A DNA stretch of 64,000 bases from Proteromonas lacertae (Eukaryota > Sar > Bigyra > Opalinata > Proteromonadidae). The DNA lies in NCBI GenBank assembly GCA_002245135.1, contig NGBS01000896.1:1-64000 (forward strand), in the 5' to 3' direction. This document shows, one piece after another, positions 51,606 to 62,388 of this stretch (position 1 is its first letter; the number at the start of each line of letters is the position of its first letter). A model generated the notes under the pieces. That model made no database searches. It was not told the origin of the DNA and saw only the letters and a list, made by a program, of their open reading frames with translations. Made by a program: the position numbers and the translations under genes.

Positions 51606-53353
51606 TTAATTTTCTAAAATTCTACCTAATAATTCATGAATTTTACTTTCATCTTCTTCATATTTACTAACCAACATATCATCACAATCATTTTTCAATT
51701 TATTTTGGAATATTTTCATACTGCTTTGAAGAATATTCTTTTCATCACTATTCATTTTCATTTTATCTTTTGATATTTCTTCAAAAATGTATAATAAAAT
51801 ATAACCAAATAGACAATTAATAAGACATTCATCTTCTTCATAAAGCTTTATCAATGATTGAAGTATACTAAAGAATAAAGAATACTATAAATTATATTAG
51901 TAAAAAAAAAGACATACATCGATATTATCACTATAATCAACTCCTCTATCTTTCAAATCATTAAGTATACTCATTATTAAATACAATTCACTTATTGCTG
52001 CTTCACTTTCAATTGAATAATACATTAAATACTTATGATAGAAGTATTTAATTAATTCAGATAGTTCTTTTATACCATTGTTATTGAGAAACAGTTTTAA
52101 ACCATTTTCATCATCCTATACATTCAATATATATAATTATATATATATACAATTATATTGAATAAACTTGGTAATAAGTAGATTTTTGTACATTCATTTA
52201 TAGTATTTTCTTTACTTTTATCAACAACAGTTCGTGAAAATAAATTTGGCAAAATATCATATATAGCAAGGTATTAAATTAGTATAACATTCCTTCATAA
52301 ACAATCCAATTAATTTTATACTATAAATTGTATAATTTATCAAATGTTCATCATTTTCTTTATTCAATTCAAATATTTTCTTCAAATACTCAATAATAAA
52401 GGATGAAATATCCAATAGTTTTGATTGGATTAATGCAATATCAGAATCTGTTAAATGTAAAGTAGATTCTTCATCTATTAGTTCACTTATACAGAATTCA
52501 ATAAAATGTAAATATTTTCTTATATTATGGTTGATAATCTCTATACACTTATCATCATATTGTTGATGATTTGATTTGTTTTCATTTAAATTTATTCTTT
52601 CTATATCATCATAATATACTTTAATCTCTATTGTTATAAGACTTAACAACAAAACGAATAGTGTTTCAGAAATTGATTTACATTCTATTTCAATAATAAA
52701 ATATATGAAGTGATTGATAAATATACTATTTTTCCACTCTAATGGATGATTAACTATCATTGTGATTAGTAAATTGTATATTGAATTCTTCATATTTATA
52801 GAAAGATAACATTGTAAATCTGTATATAATATTTGATAAAGATCTTGGAATTGAGATAATGAATGGTTTGGACAATCTATTAAATAGGATGTATAATTAG
52901 TATGTCATATATACGGTTTGAGTTAAGCAACGCATTTAAAAAATCAATTAATAGGAATCTGATATATAACTTTAAGTTTTTAATTAATGATATGAGGATT
53001 TTACTACTAGATTCTGACCATGTCAGTGAAGAATTACATTTTGTAACTATTTCAATCATTAAATACACTATTTTGTGCAATTCTAACTCATATCTTGAAC
53101 AACTTGCATAATTATCAAATAGATCAGAAATAAAAGAATTTGGGCTTACTTCTTTTGTCTGACTGATTTTCAGTTTATCTTCGTTCTTTTTGATACATTC
53201 ATCTAAAATTACAACCAATCTATCTAGTACAGAGCTACTTACCGAATTAAACCCCTTATCATTTATCATTTGTTGCAGTTTATTAATTTGATCATCAATA
53301 TCACCGGCAGATTCACTGATAGTAGTAAGTATTTCATCTAGATGATGATCCAT
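51606..53353 (-). CDS. All-helical (HEAT/ARM-like) protein, function unknown
   Basis: Starts MDHHLDEILTTISESAGDID and runs through at least three introns: GTATATATGA...TAATAG near 52887-52924, GTATATATAT...GTATAG near 52117-52147, and GTATGTCTTT...TTATAG near 51870-51920. Throughout it is Leu/Ile-rich helices of 30-40 residues (SISETLFVLLLSLITIEIK, INYTIYSIKLIGLFMKE) typical of armadillo/HEAT-like scaffolds. No diagnostic motif is seen. One extra base near 52262 breaks the frame between NLIPCYI and DILPNLFSRTVV. The end contains a Lys/Asp-rich helix. CAAAAATAG stands on its coding strand 65-73 bp upstream of the start. Confidence 0.6.
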
Positions 53354-53672
53354 TCAAAAATATAAAATACACTGTATTATATGTATTTAATGTATTGTTT
53401 TAAAAAGCCATATGTAGCTATTTTTGTAGTTTATGATATGTTGAGAATAAAAGTTCTAATAGTATTTTTAGAAAAAGTAACAAAACAAATTTAAGTATTT
53501 GAATTTTTTAAACATTAACTGCAAATAATAGCAAATATTATTTAATTCAAGCTTTTATTAATATTCGTATAAATTTTACATGATGATTGGCTATAGAATA
53601 TTCTTTATTCTATTTGTAAAGTCTTAACAAAAATATTCGTTTCAAAAGATATTAATTTATTGTTTTGAATAA
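53354..53672. other. Divergent intergenic region
   Basis: These 319 bp hold the promoters of the helical-repeat gene (left, with CAAAAATAG on the minus strand at 53418-53426) and the GST gene (right, with ATTCGTTTCAAAAG shortly before its start). No other feature is visible. Confidence 0.6.
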
Positions 53673-54320
53673 ATGGCTGAATATCATATTATCTATTACA
53701 ATTGTCGAGGTCGTTCTGAAGTTTCAAGAATAGTTCTTGAACTTGCAGGTAAGACCTATGATGAAGAATATGTAGACGACAAATGGCCTGAAATGAAAAA
53801 GAAATTAACTGATTCTGGTGAAATTGCATTTGGACAAGTGCCATTATTTAAACATAATGGCAAGAACATCTGTCAAAGTTGCACAATACTAAGATATTTA
53901 GCCAGACTGTATATTTTTAGTCTTATGTTAATAGTTATGGTTACTATGGCGAAAATGAATGATGAAAAATGGCAAATTGATATGGTTGTTGATGGAACTT
54001 ACGATTTAAGATCAAAACTATATGATGCAACAATTGATAACAAAAATGCAGAAGCTGATACTAAAGTATTTGTTGAGACAGTACTTCCAACATGGCTATC
54101 TTATTTTGAAAACTTAAAGAAGAGAAATGAAGGTGATTATTTTGTAGGAAAGAAAGTATCCATAGCTGATATTGCTGTATATGATGTATTATATGAGTGT
54201 AATGTTGCTGCTAAAGGTAAAGTGTTAGAAAATGAAACTTTAAAGAAATTTATGGAATCTTTCGAAAAAATACCCAAATATGCTGAATACCGTAAGTCAT
54301 CAAGATGGCATAAAGAATAA
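53673..54320 (+). CDS. Glutathione S-transferase, sigma-like
   Basis: A cytosolic GST: MAEYHIIYYNCRGRSEVSRI carries the N-terminal Tyr and the sigma-type start. AFGQVPLFKHNGKNICQS gives the cis-Pro and Gln-Ser glutathione site. The C-terminal helical domain has GDYFVGKKVSIADIAVYDVL, with the N-capping S/T-x-x-D. A 26-nt intron (GTATATTTTT...TTAATAG) at about 53909-53934 is expected, giving ARLYGYYGE. Removing it requires also removing one A from the AAAA at 53952-53955. Left unspliced, the frame is open by chance, because 26 plus one makes 27. The family alignment supports splicing. Confidence 0.88.
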   Translation: MAEYHIIYYNCRGRSEVSRIVLELAGKTYDEEYVDDKWPEMKKKLTDSGEIAFGQVPLFKHNGKNICQSCTILRYLARLYIFSLMLIVMVTMAKMNDEKWQIDMVVDGTYDLRSKLYDATIDNKNAEADTKVFVETVLPTWLSYFENLKKRNEGDYFVGKKVSIADIAVYDVLYECNVAAKGKVLENETLKKFMESFEKIPKYAEYRKSSRWHKE

Positions 54321-54423
54321 TTGAAATTGAAATTATATTTTATTGATTCTTATCATATTTTTTGATTTATATACAAATCCATTACGATTATAGAATAAAT
54401 AAACTTATTAACACACAGAATAT

Positions 54424-55162
54424 TTATTTACTATTAACACGATTCTTTTTAAATTCTTTTTCGCTCTTCCTTTTTATATATTTACCATATTTACCTTCTT
54501 TTTGAACTTCCTTTATTCTTTCTTCTTGCTCAATTTTCTTTATCTCTTTTCTCTTTAAATAGTACGGTTGTTTTCCTTTACTTACAGATTCACTCTCATT
54601 GTGCTTTATTTCTAATTTACGTTCTTTAATCTATATTTTATATATACACACATTATTTTCTATAATTATACAGATTGATTGATTTTTCTAGTCATTTTCT
54701 GTTCTCTAATTTTTGATATTTCACTCTTTATTCTTAATTTTTCATCTTTATCTTTAGTTTTCTTCAATTCTTGCTGTAAATCATTTAATTCTTCATCCTA
54801 AACAATATATAATGACTATTTCATACAACTATATCATTTAAGAAAGAATAAGACTGCATAAATCTTTCATGATTTAGTTTCCCAGATAATTCACTAAATC
54901 TTGGATCTATTTTATATACTAAAAATTCATTATACCAATTCTTTCCACTTTTTTCACAGCAATTACCTCTCTAAACTTTGGAACTCGAATTTTTGATGAT
55001 ACTTCAGTTGGTTGATTTTTATTAGCTCTTTTATTTGTTACTGCTACTACAATTCAATAAAAATCTCAACATACATTGCCCTGTTCTTGCTCGTTTCTTT
55101 GGTCTATCTATGTCTCCATTTTTCTTTAATTCTATCAGTTTTTCAAGTGGTATATCTTCCAT
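54424..55162 (-). CDS. RRP36, ribosomal RNA processing factor
   Basis: A small-subunit processome protein needed for early 18S rRNA cleavages. It is split by four introns of about 28-41 nt, so no long open frame marks it. Exons give MEDIPLEKLIELKKNGDIDR, TNKRANKNQPTEVSSKIRVP, KFREVIAVKKVERIDPRFSE, LSGKLNHERFMQSYSFL, then a charged coiled coil, and SVSKGKQPYYLKRKEIKKIE near the C-terminus. PRF, LSG and the GK-PYYLK motif are diagnostic for the family. The C-terminal KYIKRKSEKEFKKNRVNSK is basic and likely nucleolar. Ends at the TAA 54424-54426. Confidence 0.88.
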
Positions 55163-55408
55163 ATTCAAAGAAATGATGTTTTGGTTATTGAAAATTTACT
55201 TAACCCACAATTTTAAATTATTCATAACTCTTCTTATATGCTATTGTTGCAAGTGAAATTGAATAAGAATTATGTTGAGTTTATTTATATTTAAATATAA
55301 GTGAAATTTGTGAAATGATTTGAAAAATACAAAAACAATGTTATGAAATGGATGTTATTAGACTTGTTTTGCATTGCTGAATAAATCAGATACTACATAA
55401 AACATAAA

Positions 55409-56726
55409 TTATTCATAATAATACTTCAACAAATTTACATTATTACCTTTATTTTTAATGCAAACAAATGCATATAATGGTTTCTTAATGTGAATAAATA
55501 ACATCACTTCTTTCTCTTTATCCATTTTAATACTCATACAACCTTCATTCATATTAAATATTATCTCATATACACTGCCATTAACAAATTTTATATCCTT
55601 AAAATCACATTCCTTCATCTTTTTTCCATTATAACCAAATAGTCTAGAATCTTCACAACCAATTCTTATACCACAACTTCCATTGTCATAACATAATTCA
55701 TTACCTTCATATTTATTATTCATTGCACCACCAAAAACAAAGCCTGCATATCCATTTAATTGAAATACAAAATGATGAATTAAACTTTCCATTTTTATAT
55801 TTAAAAAGCAATGACTAAAACCAATATTATCTTTGTCATTATTTATTCTACTAATTGTTTTACCACAATTTGATATTTTTATCAGTTTGTGTTTACAACT
55901 ATTAACAAAATTACATTCTGATGAGTATATCATATTCAATTCTTTTTCTATATCTTCAATATTGATTCTATCATTTGGTTCTTTCTTTATCATCTTTTCT
56001 ATTAATATTCTGAATGATACATTATTCTTTAATTCATCTTTTGAATATTCAACTGTTAATATCTTCTGAATTGATTCAATTATTGTTTTATATTCGAAAG
56101 GATATTTACCACAAGCTATTTTATGCAATAACACTCCAAATTGCCATATGTCAATTGCTATTCCGATTTCTTTACCCTCTAATTCTTCAGGAGCAATATA
56201 GTTAATAGTTCTGTTATTTATATTCATATTTTTCTCATTTAGCATCTTTAAAGAATGATCAGATATCATATACTCATCATTTTCTTCATCATAAAAGATA
56301 TTACTCAGTTTTATTCCTCCATGACAATAACCAATTGAATGAAACTCTTTTAAGACACTACAGATTGTTAATAACATTTTATCATATCCATTATCACTAA
56401 AGTAAGCTAATATTTCTGTACTAGACAGTATTTCTAACCTGTTATTGTATAATGATCTAATTAACATCAAGAAGTAATTTTCTTGGATTATATCTTTGTA
56501 TTTCACAATATTTACACTTGTAAATGTGTTGTTGATATTTTGGATCCTTTGAATAAAAGTTTTCATTGTCAGATCAGTGAATTCCTTCTTTAATATACTT
56601 TTCAAAAGAAATTTGTTTTTACATTTGTTATTTGTGATAATATAACAATCTTTATTAGGTTGAGCGCTGAGTTGTAATAAAATCTACAATATATTCCTGT
56701 ATTCATACATCATAGCTACTTCCCAT
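55409..56726 (-). CDS. Pseudokinase with C-terminal SPRY-like domain
   Basis: Exon 1 (MGSSYD) joins across a 25-nt intron to ILLQLSAQPNKDCYII and the long second exon. The kinase fold lacks catalytic residues: the loop reads YCHGGIKLSNIFYDEENDEY (HRD changed to HGG) and DFG is replaced by DHS. The APE motif (YIAPEELEG) and IDIWQFGVLLHKIACG are intact, so the fold is kept without activity. After a linker comes the SPRY-like domain (HCFLNIKMESLIHHFVFQLN, GSVYEIIFNMNEGCMSIKMD) shared with the genes at 38045 and the BTB pair. Inferred role: protein-binding scaffold or sensor. An AAATAGTCGTTTC element lies about 80 bp upstream on the coding strand. Confidence 0.75.
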
Positions 56727-56901
56727 CTTTTTCTTTATAATTTCATATATGTTACAAGACATTTAACAAGCTAATTCAAGATAAACAATAAAAAAATGAA
56801 TTATGAAACGACTATTTATATTATTTTTGTTCCAAATTCATAAAACAAAAATAGAATAGAAAACAACAACAAAATGCCTTAATTTCATTCAAAATTATAT
56901 A

Positions 56902-59900
56902 TTACAATAGATTTCTATTTCTTGGCACTTTAACATCCAACTCTTTCATTATATCATCTAATTTATCTTTCATACTCTCAACACTCACATCATTTTGATT
57001 CATCAAAAACTCTTCAACATTCTTATAAGTATCATTACTAACATTAATTCCCATCTTTGAAGCAATATCTTTAAAATCATTCAATCCATCAATCGATTCT
57101 TTAATTGTACTATTATCATCATTCAAATTGTATTTCTTCTTTATCATTTCAATCACTTTTATCTCATCACTACTAATATCCTTTTTATTTTTGTTTTTAT
57201 TATCATAATTAGATTCTACTCCAGATTCCATACTTTCTGGTATTTCATCTTCAGTATTAACATCACTGTCATATTTGATATTAGATATTGTATGTTCTAC
57301 TACTTTATCAATATGTTTAATATTCTTTTCATCATTTTCTCGTTGAATATTGTCATTTGGAGTGAAATATTCATTCACTATGGAAGGACCATATATTTTA
57401 CTTACATCTTCAATTACACTATTATTATTATTATTATAAAACATATAAAAAGCACCTTTCTCTTTATTATTCTCATATTTATTCTTTTCATATAAATATC
57501 GTTGTTTTGTTAATTCATTTTTCTTCTTTAAATAGTACCAATAATGTAAAACTAATGGTCGATACTTTGGTATATCTGAAGCTGATATATTATCACCTGG
57601 TTGAGTTACACCTCCTCTTCCATAGTATAATAAGTTATTATTATATAAATCATTATTCTTATAATCATCTTTAGAGCTACGTTTATCAATTGGTTTTTCA
57701 TCTTCACTACCATCATAATATCCTAATTCATGAAGTCTTTCTCTTAATCCTTTTGAATCGTAAGGAGATGCGTTCTTTTGATCTACTAAATCATCGATAT
57801 TATCATCGTCTAAATGATTATAGAAATTGATTCGTTTTGCTATTTCTGAAATACCCATTTTAGACTTTTTGGTTTTATTGTAATGATCTAAAATTTGGGG
57901 ATATTTTTTGAGTTTTTCTGATAAACCAATTTTATTTATTCCCATTTTTTTAATCAGATCTTGATCCATTTTCTCAAAATCTATTTTGTTATTCTTATTT
58001 TCATTACTATTCAACTTATTATCTTCAATCTTCTGCAGCATCTTTCTAATCATAAATGAATTGTTATATTCATTATTGCCAATTGGATAAATAATAGAGT
58101 TAGGTATTTCCTTCAATGCATTTTCAACTGATTTTCTATTCTTTAAATGTGGATAAGCATCAACCAAATCTTTAATTGTGCAAGTACCATTATAAAACGA
58201 TGAAATTACATTTTCACACTTTTTATCTAATTTATATTGTTTCATTTCTTCTTCATCTGAACTTATAATAATATTCACTTTTCTTTTATCATTTCTTCGT
58301 TTATAAAATTCCATTTGTTTACTTCTTTGTGATGTAGTTGTGTATAATCTCTTATCTTCAACGTAATTATTATTACCATATTCATCTAATAATGATTCTT
58401 CATTCATTTCATCTTTTATATTATTGTAATGATATTTATCTAAATATCTTTGATAGAATTTCGTATTCTTTATTTTATCTCTGTTATATTTAATCATATT
58501 TCTCTCAAATTCTCTTTCTTTACTGAAATCTTTAGAAATTAATTGATAATACCTCAGATCGTGTTCAAATTGGTCATCTTTTATTATGTCTAATAATCGT
58601 TTATTGATTTTATCATTCATTTCTATTTCTTCATTGATCATTTCTTCTTCTTCTTTTTCTTGTTTATTTTCTTCGTTCATTTCTTCCAAGATTATTCCAT
58701 TTCCTGTCCCATTCTTTATTTCTTCTAATGGATCGGTCTTATTGGATAATTTGTCAAGCAAAGGCTTGGCATTTTTGTCTTTTTTCAAAATGTAATTCCA
58801 CATTAATGTTTGATATTTTTCATTATCAATTTCTAATTCTCCATCACTTATTCCTGGATGTACAATCTCTTTCTTTGCATTCTTTTTCTCTCTAATTATT
58901 GTAGTCTCTTCCTCTTCTATATCTTTAATTAACTTCTCAAATCTCATAATTGGTTTCAAGTTTATTTTTTCTAAGGATCTCATTACTGGATTTAAATCAC
59001 TATCATATTCTGTATCTAAATCACTCTGACTACCATGACCAAACTGTGCTTCCCACAATCCAAGATACTTTCTTAATTTTCTCTTTTCTTGAGGAGTTTT
59101 TGATTCGAAGTCAGATAAATTATATTCTGCAAATACTGGCGGCTTGAATAACCCTTGTGGATCGAATTTGTCCAAATCTGATGAATAAAGATCCGTTTCT
59201 TTTTCTTGGCTTGATTGGGTTTGAGGAGCTTTTTGAATTTTCTTTCTCATACTCGATGGGAACTTATCTTCAGTGAATGATGACTCTGCCTCTTTATCAG
59301 CTGTAATTTCTACTTTTGGTTTTTGGACTATTCTTTCATCTATATCTCTTTGATACTGATTTACTTTTCTTTCGTTGCTTTCATAGAAATCAGTCTTTTC
59401 TTTACCATCCTTTTCTTCACTTCTGTTGATTTTTACTATCTTCTTTGAAACAAAACCTGGAATTGTATGAAAATCAGGTTCATCCATATCATTTTCACCT
59501 TCTAAACTGCTAAACCCAGTAATTTGATCATCAGTTAATGGTTCAATTTCTTCTAATGACTTATTGTATACAATTTCTTCACCATTCTTCTTTAGAATCT
59601 TATTTATCTCTTTATAATACTCTTGAGCTGTATCTAGATCATTATCTTCATCTTCACCTTCATCAACCTTATTCTCTCCTTGTTTCTTTTCTTGTTTCAA
59701 AAATGGATCTGTTACATTCTTATATTTATTTGGAACAGCAGTAATAACTTCAATCTCCTTCACATCCTTTGGGATTTCTTTCACTTCTTCTAAGTCATTA
59801 ACATCTAAGCCTAATTGAGAGAATAATTTAGGATATTCTCGTTTAATATTTTGTAATTGATTCTTTGATATTTGATTAGTGTCATTATAAGGTATTTCAT

Positions 59901-59918
59901 CATCTCTAGGTGGTTGAT

Positions 59919-59950
<32 letters not shown>

Positions 59951-62217
59951 CTTGATCTATTATTATTGTTATTATTATTATTATTTCTTCTATAATCATT
60001 ATTATAACGATTATTATAATTGCTATTTTTATTGTTATAATTGCTATTGTTGCTATATCGATTATTATTATATTGTCGTTCTTGTCTTTGAGATGGTGGT
60101 CGTAGTGGAGGAGGAGGAGGAGATTGTTGAATTGGTTTTGATTTTAGTGGAATTGAATTATTATTATTATTATTTGAATGTTTGATATAAAAATCATCAT
60201 CATTACCACCATTAGATTCATTATGAATATATCTCTTCTGATTATAATTATTATTATTATATCTTCTATTATTATTATTATAACGACTATTATTTCTATT
60301 ATTATTATTATAATTATTGTTATTGTTATATCTACCTCTATTATTATTATTATCATATGGATATTTATTATTACTGCTATTTTCATCATTATCTTCAGTC
60401 TCTTCACTCTCTATTTCTGGTGCATCTTTAAATTCAACATCATTTACATCATAACTTACCCAATTTAACTTATGCAAACCACTTTTCTCGATTTTAGTCT
60501 TATTCTCTATATCTTTCAATGTTAATACTTCGTTTTTACCTGCCTCTTTGATACTATATTTCAATATATCATCAGGTCTGTATTTATCTTTACCTTCACC
60601 ATCTGTATCACATTTCTCCAAGTCTTTTTCAGGTATAAATTCAGTTTGATCATACATTGGATTTCCAACAAAATCCATTAGTTTATATACACCAGGTACG
60701 TCATTCTTATCTAATTTAATTTCATCATCTAATAGACCATCACTGTAATTCTCTTCGTTTGGATCTGCATCTATTTCATAACTTCGCCTTAAGACTTTCT
60801 TCATTGGGATATCTTCATTCAAATTCAAATTTTTGGTATATTCTTTTAAATTGTAGGCAGATAAAGGGTAATTGTGTTGTTTTCTCTTCTCATGTGATTT
60901 CCAGGTTCTTTCATAACTATTAAGATCATTGAATTCATAATATTCACCTTTATTAGCGTTGTATAACACTTCTCTTTGTTTCTCTTGTTTTATACTACTA
61001 CTTAAATCATATATTGCCCAGACTCTATTCTTTTTACTTGGCTTCTTTTGATTGGAAGATATTTTTTTGTTAGGCTTGAGATTTGGCTCGACTCTTTTCA
61101 CTTTTGATTTACCTGTTCTATTCTTCATATTGTAATTTCTTCTTCCTTGCTGTAATAATTGATTATATTTCTGTATTTCTTCTTCGGTTGTATCATCACT
61201 AAACGGTAAAAACTGTAATTTCCTTGGTATGTTTGGATTCTCCCAATATTCTTGAAATGTAAATGGTGTCTTAGCTTCTAACTGCTCAGCTATCTCACTC
61301 ATTTGTCTTTTCAGCTCAACTATCTCTGGATCCATATCTTTCTTATCTTGCAATCTTAAGTATAATAACTTTATTATAGCTTCTACACGTTGTGGGAATA
61401 TATGATAAAAACGAGCTAACGTCTCAATATCTACTCCATATTTTGTATGAGCTAAAAATATCTCTCTTTTGATAAACTCCGGAACTATTGTTGGGAAATC
61501 TAATTGATGACCTGGTACAAGCTCGTAATACATTCGTAAATGGGTACTTAAGGGAAATGGGGAATTCTTTGGTTCAGGAATGATCATGGTGTCTTCTTGC
61601 ATATTCTGACCAGTGAAAAGATTAATTAGTTTTGGATTCATACCATATATATCTGGTGGCTTGATATCTCTATAAATTGGATCATTAAGCGGTTTATAAA
61701 CACTATGCTTAGCACCAGGTTGAAAATCTTTAAGTAAATTCTCAATAAAATGGCCTGCTTTATCTGATTGTTTGGCTCGTTCATTGAATTTACCATAAAT
61801 CTTATCAAAACCTTCTTTTCTGCCTAATGATGTTAGAGATTCACCATAAACTTCTTTCATTGCTTTTTTAACCTTTTCTACAAAACCAGGTTCAGCTGGA
61901 TCAAACCAATCAACATCCATTTGTTGGTACATGGTCAATAATATGAAATCTTCCATGAATGATGGATCTATATCTACTACTGGTATTGTAATATCATCAG
62001 GATTTTTCGTTTTCATATGTGAAGCATTCCGGTTAAGTTCGTTGTATTTTTGGGTTAAATATGCACGTATTGCACGATCAGTATGTATTCTGATTTTTTC
62101 CATCCTCTGCTGCTCAAGAACTACTGAAGAACCTCCATCTTTCAAAGCGTTGAAATCTAAATCCTTTTTCATGTAACTCTGAACGGCCTTTATGCCATTT
62201 TTTATAATTTTACTCAT
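56902..62217 (-). CDS. Large (1,771 aa) low-complexity-rich protein, function unknown
   Basis: An uninterrupted frame of 5.3 kb, striking in a window where other long genes have many introns. The N-terminal 330 residues look folded (FIKREIFLAHTKYGVDIETL, ARFYHIFPQRVEAIIKLLYL). That segment is faintly like the helix-turn-helix part of fungal Bot1p-type mitochondrial translation factors, but this is weak. Beyond it lie Asn-rich (60050-60350), Gln-run (59917-59950) and Pro-run (60105-60125) tracts, then long charged helical stretches rich in Glu/Lys. Two short conserved-looking segments are PQEKRKLRKYLGLWEAQFGH and the RKMLQKIEDNK region. It ends MKELDVKVPRNRNLL. No family assigned. Confidence 0.75.
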
Positions 62218-62388
62218 TTACTATTTCCAATGAGAAGAAAATTAGATAATTAGAAATGAGTATTTGATAGGCTTTATTAAATAGGCAAAGTATATTAAAT
62301 TCAGAATCGAGCTTCTATTTGAAAAACTAAAACGACTATTTTGTTCCCATTAATCCAAAAATAGTATCGTTTTATTATATAAACGATT
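62218..62388. promoter_or_regulatory. Divergent promoter with inverted CAAAAATAG-TCGTTT element
   Basis: The 171-bp region between two head-to-head genes contains AAAACGACTATTTTG (62329-62343) and CCAAAAATAGTATCGTTTTA (about 62355-62374). These are inverted copies of one element, CAAAA(A)TAG-(NN)-TCGTTTT, separated by about 12 bp, each reading in the direction of the gene it precedes. Similar single copies lie before the genes starting at 38551 and 56726, and in an intron of VIP1 (18303-18320). A transcription factor or start-site element is inferred. Confidence 0.5.

Noticed and set aside
21535-53955. Euplotes-style +1 frameshifting at stop codons
   Set aside because: In the BTB pair and GST the conserved residues appear in the shifted frame before the stop is reached, so the shift occurs at the homopolymer, not at the stop.
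59917-60350. Plus-strand frames rich in Val/Tyr/Ile near the Gln and Asn tracts
   Set aside because: They are antisense readings of the low-complexity part of the large minus-strand protein.
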